33,945 nucleotides of DNA from Elusimicrobiaceae bacterium. GTDB taxonomy: Bacteria > Elusimicrobiota > Elusimicrobia > Elusimicrobiales > Elusimicrobiaceae. The notes below the pieces were generated by a model. The model searched no databases, was not told where the DNA came from, and saw only the letters and a program-made list of their open reading frames with translations. Positions within the stretch are counted from its first letter, which is position 1. Each line of letters opens with the position of its first letter. The position numbers and the translations under genes were made by a program. The stretch is taken from contig JAGCWX010000036.1 in NCBI GenBank assembly GCA_017961585.1, positions 1-33,945 on the forward strand. The letters run 5' to 3'. Positions 1-8,486 of the stretch are shown here, one piece after another.

Positions 1-112
1 AAGGTTTTTGTGGGGAATCTCCCACATCCGTCTCGTAAGTAAGTGCTTGGGCGGGTGTTAATGCTGGGAATAGGCAGAAGGGAGATCCCCGACAGCGACC
101 TTCGGGGATGAC
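1..112. repeat. Truncated copy of a dispersed ~122-bp palindrome-ended repeat
   Basis: This stretch matches 33819-33930 with very few differences. The complete copy at 33809-33930 begins GTCATTCCCC and ends GGGGATGAC, so its ends are inverted repeats. The copy here lacks the first 10 bases because the window starts inside it. Similar ends (GTCAT...ATGAC) occur on the other repeats of the window. Confidence 0.85.
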
Positions 113-148
113 AATTTGTTTTATGACAACATACAGCATGCGTGGAAG

Positions 149-172
149 ATGCTGAATCAAGTTCAGCATGAC
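149..172. repeat. Half-element (right arm) of the palindromic repeat family
   Basis: The sequence is a small hairpin, ATGCTGA / TCAGCAT around a short loop, and ends in the family terminus ATGAC. It has the same design as the right arm at 8808-8834. No gene is visible between 113 and the pilin promoter. Confidence 0.65.
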
Positions 173-218
173 ACCTTTATTATATAGCGCGGTTGAAACG
201 TAGGTCCAAAATAGGCCT

Positions 219-246
219 TGTTTTTTTAACGAATGTCCATTATACT
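219..246 (+). promoter_or_regulatory. Predicted sigma-70 promoter of the first pilin
   Basis: A TTGTTT box at 219-224 lies 16 nt before TATACT at 241-246. Transcription would start about 20 nt before the pilin ATG, leaving room for the AGGAGGG ribosome binding site at 263-269. Confidence 0.5.
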
Positions 247-272
247 ATTAAATGACGTATTAGGAGGGAGTT

Positions 273-788
273 ATGAAAAACGGATTCACGTTAATAGAGT
301 TATTGGTAGTAGTGTTAATCATTGGTATTTTGGCGGCGGTAGCGCTGCCGCAATACCAAAAAGCAGTCTGGAAAGCACGCTTTAGCGAAGCAATGTTAAA
401 AACACATGATATGGCCCAAGCGTTGGAAATATACGTCATGCAAAATGGGTACGGTGAAGTGCCAAGTGGACACAGTAGTGTGTATTTGACACCGGATGAT
501 TTGGACATAGATGTATTTGCAGGGCTGGAAGAAGAGGAAATAGGAGAAAATACCTTCTATTGTTCGGATTATGTATGCGCTTACATATTTCTTACCGGCT
601 CTAGCGGGAGCGTATCTGGAATGTTGTTTAGAGATAAAGAGCATTCCGATGTGGTAGTTGAGTTTGGATACACTACCTCTCGTGACTGGCGTCCACAGCG
701 CTATTGTTATTACGAGGATGATTTGGGCGAATTCTTGTGTGCGCAAGCAAGAGCCCAAGGTTGGGAAGATGTCGGTGCAGGATTTTAA
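273..788 (+). CDS. Type IV pilin / pseudopilin-like protein
   Basis: This 171-residue protein has a class III signal: a four-residue leader MKNG, a cleavage site G|F, Glu at mature position 5, and a hydrophobic helix ending at ALPQYQKAVW. The prepilin peptidase would cut the leader and the protein would assemble into a pilus-like fibre at the cell surface. The C-terminal half is a variable head with several cysteines, including C...YYEDDLGEFLC, probably a disulphide loop. The start is fixed by AGGAGGG at 263-269. The gene stands alone with its own promoter, with no pilus assembly genes in the window, and converges on recG with only 23 bp between stops. Whether it is a major pilin, a minor pilin or a type II secretion pseudopilin cannot be told from sequence. 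Confidence 0.9.
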   Translation: MKNGFTLIELLVVVLIIGILAAVALPQYQKAVWKARFSEAMLKTHDMAQALEIYVMQNGYGEVPSGHSSVYLTPDDLDIDVFAGLEEEEIGENTFYCSDYVCAYIFLTGSSGSVSGMLFRDKEHSDVVVEFGYTTSRDWRPQRYCYYEDDLGEFLCAQARAQGWEDVGAGF

Positions 789-811
789 AGGGGCTGATTT
801 TGTTTCGCAAA

Positions 812-2908
812 CTAGCTCAAATCAATTAAATGCCAGTTTTGCTGGTAGAGTTCTTGCAGTTTGTGTTTGAAAAGCGCGTGTTCGGGTTTCAAAAGGCCCG
901 GATCCGCGCTTAATAATTGGTCGCGGTCTTCAATGGCCCAATACAAAATAGCGCGGTCTTTAAAAATATCGCCGGCTTTAAATTCCAGCTCGCCGCTTTG
1001 ACGGGTGCCTAAAATCTCGCCGGGGCCGCGCAGTTGCATATCACGCTCGCCAATTTTAAAACCGTCGCGCGTGGCACAAATGATGTCCACCCGCTCTTTG
1101 GCCACACTGCCCGCGTTTTGCGGAACTAAAATACAATAGCTTTCGTGCTCGCCGCGGCCCACGCGCCCGCGCAACTGGTGCAAGCTGGCCAGGCCAAAGC
1201 GCTCGGCATTTTCAATGACCATCACTGTGGCATTTTTGACATCAATGCCTACTTCAATAACGGGCGTAGCCACTAAAATATCGGTCTTGTGCGCGGCAAA
1301 ATCCGCCATGACTTGTTCCTTTTCCTGCTGGCTCATCTGCCCGTGCAATACCGCCAAGCGAAACTGCGGGAAAACTTTTTTGAGTTTCTCAAATTCTTCG
1401 GTTACGGCTTTGGCGGAGATTTTTTCGCTCTCTTCAATCAGCGGGAAAACGATATACGCCTGGCGGCCTTTGCTGACTTCCGTGCGTACCCGGTCGTAAG
1501 CCAATTTGCTGGTGGCGCACTCGGTGGCAATGGGTTGGCGGCCGGGGGGGAGCTCGCTTAAGGTAGAAACGTCTAAATCCCCGTAAAACGCCAACGCTAA
1601 CGTGCGCGGGATGGGGGTGGCGGTCATGGTGAGCAAATCCAGCTTGGCGGTTTTCTCTTTGAGTTTGCTGCGCTGTTTCACGCCGAAGCGGTGCTGTTCG
1701 TCAATAACGGCCAAGCGCAGGTTGTGAAATTGTACATTGTCTTGAATCACCGCGTGCGTGCCAACCAGGATGTGAATGGAGCCGTCTGCCAGCCCGTTTA
1801 GAATTTTCTTTTTCTGCGCGGCCTTGGTGCTGGAAGTCAGCAGTGCCACGTTGACCGGGAGCCCTTTTAAAATGCGCTTAAACGTGAGGAAGTGCTGCTC
1901 GGCCAGGATTTCCGTGGGGGCCATCAGCGCGGCTTGGTAGCCGTTTTCCACGGCCAGCAACATAGCACACAACGCAACCACCGTCTTGCCCGAGCCCACG
2001 TCCCCTTGTAACAGGCGGTTCATGGGGCGCGGAGATAATAAATCGTTAAAAATTTCGTTAATGACTTTCTTTTGGCTGTTGGTAAATTCAAAACCCAGTT
2101 GCTTTTTAAAGGGCGTCAGTAACGTTTTTTTGATTTGGTACGTATAATCTTTGGCCAGTACTTTGGTTTGCGTGCGTTTGATGCCCCACGCGGTGGATAA
2201 GAGTAAAAATTCTTCGTACGCCAGGCGGGTGCGGGCGGCTTCCAGCTCGGCCTGCGAATTGGGGAAATGGATGGCCTTTAGGGCTTGCGGTGCGCTTAAA
2301 AGCTGGCGTTTTTTAAGCAGGGCTTGCGGCAGAATTTCGGGCGTGTTAGTTAAGGTGTCCGTTTGCAATGCCTCGTGCATAAATTGGCGAAATTGCTTGT
2401 TGGTTAGCCCTTCGGTCAGCCCGTAAATGGGGGTCAGCCGGCCCGCGTGCAACGCGGTGAGTGCATCAGCCGCCACGTAATATTCTTCCACCGTAATTTG
2501 CCGGGCAAACATGGCCCCGCGGTCGCTCTTGCGGCCAATGACCCACACCTCTGTATTGAGCTGAAAATCTTTTTTAAGCGGGCCGAACGGATCAAACCGG
2601 AACCCGCGGTACATCCGCTTTTTGAACCACGTACATTCAATTTGCTGGCCCTTTTCGTCTTCCAAGATGGCCTTAAAAATAAGTACGCTGCGCGCCGGGA
2701 TTTGCTGCGTGCGCAGTACGCGGCCTTTGAAAACGATCAATGCCTCGCTGTTATATTCGTTAGGGGGGGTATTGAGCCGCCGGTCCTGATATGTACGCGG
2801 ATAGTAGTGCAGCAGGTCTTGCACGGTTTGGATTTCCAACCGTTCAAACAGTTTGGCCTTGGCCGGGCCGATACCTTTTAAATATTGGATTTTAACCGGT
2901 GCGGACAT
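812..2908 (-). CDS. recG: ATP-dependent DNA helicase RecG
   Basis: RecG remodels branched DNA, reversing stalled replication forks and processing Holliday junctions. The 698-residue product is close to the usual family length of about 690. The N-terminal wedge/OB region opens with a helix-hairpin-helix-like LKGIGPAKAKLF. The helicase core shows Walker A GDVGSGKT, the DEQH box (DEQHRFG), TATPIPRTLA, and the C-terminal motif QLRGRVGRGEHESYC. The ATG at 2908 has no Shine-Dalgarno sequence. It is preceded by TATAAT at 2915-2920, only 6 nt upstream, which suggests a leaderless message. The gene is transcribed alone and is convergent with the first pilin. The identification is firm. Confidence 0.97.
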   Translation of the reverse strand: MSAPVKIQYLKGIGPAKAKLFERLEIQTVQDLLHYYPRTYQDRRLNTPPNEYNSEALIVFKGRVLRTQQIPARSVLIFKAILEDEKGQQIECTWFKKRMYRGFRFDPFGPLKKDFQLNTEVWVIGRKSDRGAMFARQITVEEYYVAADALTALHAGRLTPIYGLTEGLTNKQFRQFMHEALQTDTLTNTPEILPQALLKKRQLLSAPQALKAIHFPNSQAELEAARTRLAYEEFLLLSTAWGIKRTQTKVLAKDYTYQIKKTLLTPFKKQLGFEFTNSQKKVINEIFNDLLSPRPMNRLLQGDVGSGKTVVALCAMLLAVENGYQAALMAPTEILAEQHFLTFKRILKGLPVNVALLTSSTKAAQKKKILNGLADGSIHILVGTHAVIQDNVQFHNLRLAVIDEQHRFGVKQRSKLKEKTAKLDLLTMTATPIPRTLALAFYGDLDVSTLSELPPGRQPIATECATSKLAYDRVRTEVSKGRQAYIVFPLIEESEKISAKAVTEEFEKLKKVFPQFRLAVLHGQMSQQEKEQVMADFAAHKTDILVATPVIEVGIDVKNATVMVIENAERFGLASLHQLRGRVGRGEHESYCILVPQNAGSVAKERVDIICATRDGFKIGERDMQLRGPGEILGTRQSGELEFKAGDIFKDRAILYWAIEDRDQLLSADPGLLKPEHALFKHKLQELYQQNWHLIDLS

Positions 2909-2914
2909 ATCTTT

Positions 2915-2920
2915 ATTATA
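2915..2920 (-). promoter_or_regulatory. -10 box of recG, 6 nt before the ATG
   Basis: TATAAT reads on the minus strand, followed by exactly 6 nt and the recG ATG. No clear -35 box and no ribosome binding site are visible. This is one of eight such arrangements in the window. Confidence 0.6.
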
Positions 2921-2957
2921 CCAAGTAAAAACCCCTTGAAATTTTTGAGTTTTCCAT

Positions 2958-2963
2958 TATACT
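2958..2963 (+). promoter_or_regulatory. -10 box of the metalloprotease gene
   Basis: TATACT lies 28 nt before the ATG at 2992. An AAAGGAG ribosome binding site at 2979-2985 shows that this gene has an ordinary leader, unlike its divergent neighbour recG. Confidence 0.5.
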
Positions 2964-2991
2964 AAGAAATATATGGCTAAAGGAGCCCCTT

Positions 2992-4560
2992 ATGAAGCGG
3001 TTTGTAATAGGATGTTTAGCTAGTTTGTTTTTGGCGCCCACGTTGTGGGCCGCCGCGCCATGGGGTGCGTTGGGAGAGATAGACTGGGAGGCAGATCACG
3101 CCGCGGTGGATGATCCCCTTCATATCTTAAAGAAAATTACGTCCGGGAAAATTGTTTTTGTACATTTTACGTTTGAAACAAAAGATGAAGAAAAAAATGC
3201 AATGGAGAGAACGTTTTTTCTTGACTATGCTTTGCCCACCATGTACAAGTTTTGGCTCAAGGCCACTGCTGAATGGATTAATGAAAGTGGAAATCCTGCG
3301 CAATTTCCCCAAGTGTTGGAACGGTTAAACCAATCGGTAAAATTGTTTCCCACTAGTGATGAAAAAAAGGCGGATTTACGGGTGTTTGTGGCCAGTTCCC
3401 AAGAGATGATTTATACAAAATGTGAAGACAAAGAAGCTGCGGCTTGTGTAGACTTTTCCGGCGAAGGAAAGGGGCCGGAGCTAATCTTCCCTTCGTCCGA
3501 CTTTGTAGATAATGAGAAATACTCAGCAGAGAAGTATACCGTTTTTATGATACATGAATTGGGCCATACATTGGGTTTGAATGATATGTATAATGACTTT
3601 CCAAGAGATTCCCATAGTCGGTATCATTCAACGGGCATCCCAGCTTCCATCATGATGGCGGATGACGGTTTAAGCTGTGATGATGCGGACGGCCTGATTA
3701 ATTTGATAGATGTTCTGTACGGGACGGAACCGGCACGCGCTGCGGGTTGGCACAGTTTGTGCGAGTATTCTAAAGATGTATATTTAAACGGAGTGGTGGT
3801 AGGTTCCGGGAGCTATGAGCTTGATTATGATCTTGAAAATCCAGCAGGGACGATAGCGACCTATCAAGGGGGGAAGAAAATTAGCGAGCAAACATTCCCC
3901 TTTACGGCGGCGGATCCGTTTGTACAAATCCCGGATAAACAAGTGCTGCAAAAAGATCACCTCGGGCGCCCGGTGCGTGCCGTGGGACCAAACGGAGAAG
4001 ATATTTATTATGAGTATAAGTACAATGAACGGTTCCGGCTGGTTATTAAGGATGGCAAGGCCCTTGCTTTTGAAAGCTTTAAAGAGATGTACTGCGATGA
4101 TGGAGCTATGTGTACTTGGGAAAAGAGTAGTTGGTTTTTGGTTCCGCCAAAACGTTGGGGTGTGTTGGAGATGACAATAGACAAGGAAGAAGGAGGAAAT
4201 GTTACTTACACGGAAAGCGATGTTGATAAGGCGTGGGAAGCTTATGCTAAAGGAGAAGAAGGGATGAACTTTATCTTTGGTATAACATACAAGCTAAATA
4301 AGAACGGGAAAATAACCCCTGCCGTGATAACGGAGGGGAAATTGCCCCCAGCCCCGCAGGCGCAAAGTTTAGGGACCCGGTTATACCAACACGGGGCTAA
4401 GCAATTGCAGCAATGGGGGTTTAGCGCTCAGCCGGCCCCGCAGGTGCGTAAGCCCAATGCCAAAGCAGGTACCCCGCGTGCGGCGCAAGGGGTGCGGCGT
4501 TCTGTGGCGCAAGGGGTGCGTCGTTCTGCAGCTACCCCTACGCGGCGTTCCCGAAGGTAA
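2992..4560 (+). CDS. Secreted metzincin-like zinc metalloprotease
   Basis: The 522-residue protein begins with a Sec signal peptide (MKRFVIGCLASLFLAPTLWA), so it is exported. Residues 188-198 read HELGHTLGLND, an HExxHxxGxxD zinc site with the catalytic Glu at 189, followed by a Met-turn SIMM at 219-222. That layout is typical of metzincins. Asp in place of the third His is known in the snapalysin group. Cysteines around the site (TKCEDKEAAACVD, LSCDD) suggest disulphides. The C-terminal half, roughly residues 250-440, is a domain I do not recognise. The last 50 residues are rich in Pro, Ala and Arg and contain AQGVRRS twice, from a 24-bp DNA repeat near 4482-4525. The start is set by AAAGGAG at 2979-2985. 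The substrate is unknown. Confidence 0.75.
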   Translation: MKRFVIGCLASLFLAPTLWAAAPWGALGEIDWEADHAAVDDPLHILKKITSGKIVFVHFTFETKDEEKNAMERTFFLDYALPTMYKFWLKATAEWINESGNPAQFPQVLERLNQSVKLFPTSDEKKADLRVFVASSQEMIYTKCEDKEAAACVDFSGEGKGPELIFPSSDFVDNEKYSAEKYTVFMIHELGHTLGLNDMYNDFPRDSHSRYHSTGIPASIMMADDGLSCDDADGLINLIDVLYGTEPARAAGWHSLCEYSKDVYLNGVVVGSGSYELDYDLENPAGTIATYQGGKKISEQTFPFTAADPFVQIPDKQVLQKDHLGRPVRAVGPNGEDIYYEYKYNERFRLVIKDGKALAFESFKEMYCDDGAMCTWEKSSWFLVPPKRWGVLEMTIDKEEGGNVTYTESDVDKAWEAYAKGEEGMNFIFGITYKLNKNGKITPAVITEGKLPPAPQAQSLGTRLYQHGAKQLQQWGFSAQPAPQVRKPNAKAGTPRAAQGVRRSVAQGVRRSAATPTRRSRR

Positions 4561-4580
4561 TTTGTTGAAATAAATAAAGA

Positions 4581-4607
4581 AGCCCCGGCAATTGCCGGGG
4601 CTTTTTG
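4581..4607. terminator. Bidirectional rho-independent terminator
   Basis: A perfect 22-nt palindrome (AGCCCCGGCAA and its complement, 4581-4602) is followed by TTTTT on the plus strand and preceded by A-rich sequence that gives a U-tract on the minus strand. It serves both the protease gene and rpoD, which converge here. Confidence 0.9.
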
Positions 4608-4608
4608 A

Positions 4609-6324
4609 TTAGTTTTCTTGATAATCTTTTAGCATCTTGGTGCGGCTGGGGTGGCGCAATTTGCGGATGGCCTTGGCCTCTATTTGGCGCACACGCTCGC
4701 GCGTGACGTTAAACATTTTGCCCACTTCTTCCAGCGTGCGCGGATAGCCCGAGTCAATCCCAAAACGCAAGCTGATAATTTTGGCTTCCCGTTCGGAAAG
4801 GGTGGCCAGTACGTCGGCCACTTCCTGCTTGCGCAAGAAATCGGCCGCGGCCAACGTGGGGTTGGGCCCGCTTTTATCTTCAATAAAGTCTTCCAGATTG
4901 GAATCTTCATCCTCTCCAATGGGGGTAGAGAGCGAGATGGGATCCTGCATAATTTTAAGCACGCTCTTTACTTTTTCCATGGATAGGTGCAACGTCTTGG
5001 CGTAATCTTCCAACGTGGGTTCACAGCCGTGTTCCTGGCGGAATTTGTTGGTAACTTTGGTCAATTTGGAAACCAACTCTTTCATATGCACCGGGATGCG
5101 GATGGTGTTGGCTTGGTCGGCAATGGCGCGGTTGATACTTTGGCGGATCCACCACGTGGCGTAGGTGGAAAATTTAAACCCGCGTTTGTATTCAAACTTT
5201 TCTACTGCTTTCATCAGCCCCAGGCCGCCTTCTTGAATCAAGTCGGAAAGTTCCAAGTTGGAGTTGACGTGCTTTTTGGCAATAGATACTACCAAGCGCA
5301 AGTTGGCTTTGATGAGTTTTAGCTTGTCCTGCAAAATCATATCTTCAAAAAACACAATGCGGTTGTTGAAGGCCAAAAATTCTTTTTCGCTCATGGGCAG
5401 CGTTTCCACCATTTGCGCGTGGCGGCGGCGGATGTGGTCAATGTTGCTTAGTGCGCGTTCCAATTCGTCCAAAGAAAATTTGGTTGCTTTTTTGAAAGCT
5501 TTGTCGGTAATTTTTTTGGTTTTATAGTCGTGCACCAATTTTTTAACTTGGTTGTAGGGGCCAAAATAATCGTCAAAGCGTTGCATGTCGTTGGATGCTT
5601 CGCGCAGACGGTCGGCCAAGTTTTTAATTTTGTTGGTCAAACGTTTGATTTTGTTTTGGTTTAAATTGAGTTTGTTGATCAGCGTCACTACTTCTTTTTG
5701 CTTGGCTTCCAGCATATCAATGCAGCGGTTGCGGCGTTTTTCGGAAAGTTTTTCGGTGCGCAGCTCTTTCATCAGCTTGGTGATTTCTTTTTCGCGCTTG
5801 CCGATAAATTTGGCCGCTTCTTTGAGCTTGCGGCGCATGTTGTTCAGCTCGCGCGTGGTGCGTTTGCCGCGGGGCATGAGCTCTTTGGTGGTCATTTCTT
5901 CTTGGTCTACCAGCTCTTCCCAGTTGCAAATTTCGCGCATGGTGATGGGGGATTCCAGCACCAGTCTGCGCAGTTCTTTTTCGCGTTCGCGGATGTTGCG
6001 CGCCAGGGTGATTTCTTCGTCGCGCGACAAGAGCGGCACCCGGCCCATTTCGGATAAGTACATCCGGATGGAGTTGGAAACGTCAATCCCGGCGGCGGAA
6101 AGACTGTTCCAATCTTCGCTTAACGCTTCTTTTTCGGTCTCTTTAAATTTTTTCTGATCTACTACTTGGATGCCCAAATCATCCAGCGTGCCCATGACGC
6201 CGTCCACATCTTCGGCACTCATGTCGGCCGCGGCCAAAGAACGGTTCAAATCCTCTAGGGATAAAAACCCGCTTTCTTTGCCCTCTTCTACGAGATCTTT
6301 TAACGCTTTGTTTCCAGATGCCAT
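4609..6324 (-). CDS. rpoD: RNA polymerase primary sigma factor (sigma-70/RpoD)
   Basis: This housekeeping sigma factor directs RNA polymerase to -10/-35 promoters. In its 571 residues, region 1.1-like sequence lies at the N-terminus and region 1.2 starts at [21 protein letters not shown] long charged coiled-coil insert with many Lys/Glu occupies roughly residues 150-300. Region 2 includes [16 protein letters not shown] and [20 protein letters not shown]. Region 4 ends with the helix-turn-helix [20 protein letters not shown]. The gene lies 6 bp downstream of dnaG, as in the classic rpsU-dnaG-rpoD operon, and its GGAG ribosome binding site overlaps the end of dnaG. Its conventional region 2.4 and region 4 fit the TATAAT and TTGACA boxes seen elsewhere in the window. 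Confidence 0.97.
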   Translation of the reverse strand: MASGNKALKDLVEEGKESGFLSLEDLNRSLAAADMSAEDVDGVMGTLDDLGIQVVDQKKFKETEKEALSEDWNSLSAAGIDVSNSIRMYLSEMGRVPLLSRDEEITLARNIREREKELRRLVLESPITMREICNWEELVDQEEMTTKELMPRGKRTTRELNNMRRKLKEAAKFIGKREKEITKLMKELRTEKLSEKRRNRCIDMLEAKQKEVVTLINKLNLNQNKIKRLTNKIKNLADRLREASNDMQRFDDYFGPYNQVKKLVHDYKTKKITDKAFKKATKFSLDELERALSNIDHIRRRHAQMVETLPMSEKEFLAFNNRIVFFEDMILQDKLKLIKANLRLVVSIAKKHVNSNLELSDLIQEGGLGLMKAVEKFEYKRGFKFSTYATWWIRQSINRAIADQANTIRIPVHMKELVSKLTKVTNKFRQEHGCEPTLEDYAKTLHLSMEKVKSVLKIMQDPISLSTPIGEDEDSNLEDFIEDKSGPNPTLAAADFLRKQEVADVLATLSEREAKIISLRFGIDSGYPRTLEEVGKMFNVTRERVRQIEAKAIRKLRHPSRTKMLKDYQEN

Positions 6325-6330
6325 AATTTT

Positions 6331-8085
6331 TTAACTCCGGTATTTTTTTAATTTTCGCTGCAGTTGCATATAAGTCTGAAAAACTTCCGGCGGCACTTGT
6401 CCCGTGCCATATGTTTTCATTTGCCGTGTAACGGCTTGTAATTTTTTTTGGATGCCGGCTTGTTCCAGCTTGGCCGCGCAGGCGGCAATGTCGCGCGCGG
6501 GATCAAAATCTTTCGGTGTTGGCAACAGGGCCAACTTGATAATTTCGTTTTTCTGCCCGGGGAGTGCCTGGGCGGTTAAATTGGTCAAATCGGTTTCTTG
6601 CGGATGAGCCAAATGCGTTTTAACCAGGGCTTGCAAAATTTGCCACAAGGCCGGGGAAGAAAAATTTTGCTCGGTCAGTTCGCTACACAGCACGGCGTGT
6701 TGCGGGCTTTTTAACACCCAAGAAAGCAGTTCTTCTTCCACCGAAGAAGTATTTTGGGCGGGGGTGGCACTGGGCGTGGCGGCCGCGTGCGTACGGTTGG
6801 AAAAGTTTTTCGCCCGCTGCATTTGTTCCAAGCGTTGCAAGACCAGCTGTTCTTCCAGGTTGAGCGATTCGGCCACGTATTTCACCCATTCGCGCCGGAC
6901 GATAGGATCGGGCTGGATGAGGATAATTTGCGCAAGCTCGGTTACCATTTGAGTTTTGGCCTGTGCCGTGAGCGAAGGGTGCAACGTAAGTTGACGCTGC
7001 AGGGCAAAGGCAATCAGCTCTTGCGCGTTGTCCAGGATTTTCTCAAAACTTTCTTTGCCGTATTGGGCAATATATTCATCCGGGTCTAAACCGTCGGGCA
7101 ACGAGGCCACTTTTACAAAAAGCCCTTCTTCCAAAAGCAACAGTGCCCCACGCAATGCCGCTTTGAGCCCGGCTTCATCCGGGTCAAAAAGTACGATGAT
7201 ATTTTGCGTGTAGCGTTTTAATAATTTGGCGTGCTGGCTGGTTAAGCTGGTGCCCAGCGGCGCCACGGTGTAGGCAATGCCCGCCTGGTGGCAGCCAATC
7301 ACGTCCATATACCCTTCCAGCAATACGGCCCGGTCCGCCTTGCGGATAGCGGGGCCTGCAAAATTGAGCCCGTAGAGCACGCTGGATTTTGTAAACAAAA
7401 TCGTTTCCGGCGAGTTTAAATACTTGGGTTCGCCGGGGCCTAAAATGCGTCCGCCAAAGCCCACCGTGTCGCCACGTTGGTTGATGATGGGGAACATCAG
7501 GCGATTGCGGAAATATTCGCGCAAACCGTGCTCGGTCTGCACGCACAGGCCGCAGTCTTTTAAATCGGCCTCGGTGTAGCCGGCTTGTTTGGCCTCGCGC
7601 AGCAGTACGCCGGCGGCGGGGGATAAACCTAATTCAAAATGTTCACACGTTTCTTTGGTGAGTTGGCGGCTTTTTACGTACGCGCGCGCGTGATCGCCCG
7701 CGCGCGAGAAAAAAAGTTTATGATAGTATTTACGGGCAAAATCAAGCGCTTTGCGCACGTTGGCGCGGCGTTGTTCCTCGGCGGTGAGTTGCTGAGCGGG
7801 CTGATATTCAATGCCGGCCATGTCGGCCAGTTTTTCAACGGCCTCGCGGAAGGACAAATTTTCCATCTTCATCAGGAAGGCAAACACGTCGCCCCCTTCC
7901 TGGCAGCCAAAACAGTAGAAAAGCCCCTTCTCGCTACTGCAAGTGAAGGAGGGCGTTTTTTCTTGATGGAAAGGACAACACGCCTTGTACGTTTTCCCCG
8001 CGCGCTTTAAACTGGGTACATATTGGCGCACGAGTTCTACAATATCAATGCGGTCTCGGATTTGTTCTACAACGTCTGTTTTCAC
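6331..8085 (-). CDS. dnaG: DNA primase DnaG
   Basis: DnaG lays down RNA primers for DNA replication. The 584-residue product has the N-terminal CHC2 zinc-binding domain (Cys37, His40, Cys58, Cys61 in CPFH...FYCFGC). The catalytic core and TOPRIM domain follow, with GYMDVIG and the metal-binding LFDPDEAG. The C-terminal third, which would bind the replicative helicase, is poorly conserved. The start is a GTG codon at 8083-8085, supported by an AGGA ribosome binding site 7 nt upstream. A hairpin in the 79-bp gap behind rpsU may adjust the ratio of primase to S21. Confidence 0.96.
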   Translation of the reverse strand: MKTDVVEQIRDRIDIVELVRQYVPSLKRAGKTYKACCPFHQEKTPSFTCSSEKGLFYCFGCQEGGDVFAFLMKMENLSFREAVEKLADMAGIEYQPAQQLTAEEQRRANVRKALDFARKYYHKLFFSRAGDHARAYVKSRQLTKETCEHFELGLSPAAGVLLREAKQAGYTEADLKDCGLCVQTEHGLREYFRNRLMFPIINQRGDTVGFGGRILGPGEPKYLNSPETILFTKSSVLYGLNFAGPAIRKADRAVLLEGYMDVIGCHQAGIAYTVAPLGTSLTSQHAKLLKRYTQNIIVLFDPDEAGLKAALRGALLLLEEGLFVKVASLPDGLDPDEYIAQYGKESFEKILDNAQELIAFALQRQLTLHPSLTAQAKTQMVTELAQIILIQPDPIVRREWVKYVAESLNLEEQLVLQRLEQMQRAKNFSNRTHAAATPSATPAQNTSSVEEELLSWVLKSPQHAVLCSELTEQNFSSPALWQILQALVKTHLAHPQETDLTNLTAQALPGQKNEIIKLALLPTPKDFDPARDIAACAAKLEQAGIQKKLQAVTRQMKTYGTGQVPPEVFQTYMQLQRKLKKYRS

Positions 8086-8115
8086 GGCAAATTCCTGGAA
8101 AACGAAAAGGCAAAT

Positions 8116-8151
8116 CAGGCAATAGCCCTATGTTACAAGGACTATTGCCTG
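8116..8151 (-). promoter_or_regulatory. Hairpin between rpsU and dnaG, possible attenuator or processing site
   Basis: An inverted repeat with a 10-bp outer stem (CAGGCAATAG / CTATTGCCTG) plus 3 more pairs after one mismatch would form in the rpsU-dnaG message. The downstream sequence is only weakly U-rich. The hairpin could be a leaky terminator, like the one known between these genes in E. coli, or an RNA cleavage site. Confidence 0.6.
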
Positions 8152-8164
8152 TGAAATTTGAAGC

Positions 8165-8359
8165 TTAAAAGCGACGGCGTTTAGTACGGCGTGCGCGGCG
8201 CTGGGCTTCCTCGGATTTGAGTTTGCGTTTCACGCTGGGGGGCGTGTAGGTTTCGCGGCGTTTAATTTCGCGCAAGATACCGTTTTTTTCGCATTCCCGT
8301 TTGAAGCGTTTGATTGCTTCTTCCAAGTGTTCAGCGTCTCTAACTTTTACAAAAACCAT
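8165..8359 (-). CDS. rpsU: 30S ribosomal protein S21
   Basis: S21 binds the 30S subunit near the anti-Shine-Dalgarno end of 16S rRNA. The 64-residue form starts MVFVKVRDAEHLEEAIKRFK, which aligns with the usual S21 start. A longer reading from a GTG at 8374 would add five unusual residues. I prefer the ATG at 8359 because AAGGTGGTGAG lies just upstream as ribosome binding site. The tail is strongly basic (RRARRTKRRRF). It is the first gene of the macromolecular-synthesis operon with dnaG and rpoD. Confidence 0.95.
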   Translation of the reverse strand: MVFVKVRDAEHLEEAIKRFKRECEKNGILREIKRRETYTPPSVKRKLKSEEAQRRARRTKRRRF

Positions 8360-8410
8360 TGTGATTCTCACCACCTTCTAGGGTCAGTAGATTAAAATTT
8401 GTTCCCATAT

Positions 8411-8439
8411 ATTATAGATTATTTGTACACATAATACAA
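8411..8439 (-). promoter_or_regulatory. Promoter of the rpsU-dnaG-rpoD operon
   Basis: On the minus strand TTGTAT (8439-8434) and TATAAT (8416-8411) are 17 nt apart. The predicted leader is about 45 nt. The -35 box abuts the 36-bp repeat copy that begins at 8439, so the repeat has landed at the very edge of this promoter. Confidence 0.7.
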
Positions 8440-8474
8440 GCGGTGAGATTCCAAATCAAGTTTGGAATGACATT
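8439..8474. repeat. 36-bp direct repeat, copy 1 (half-element)
   Basis: This 36-bp stretch is identical to 8900-8935. It contains GGTGAGATTCC...GGAATGAC, the right arm of the palindromic family. The two copies bracket the GIY-YIG gene. Confidence 0.85.
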
Positions 8475-8486
8475 TAATCAAAAGCC

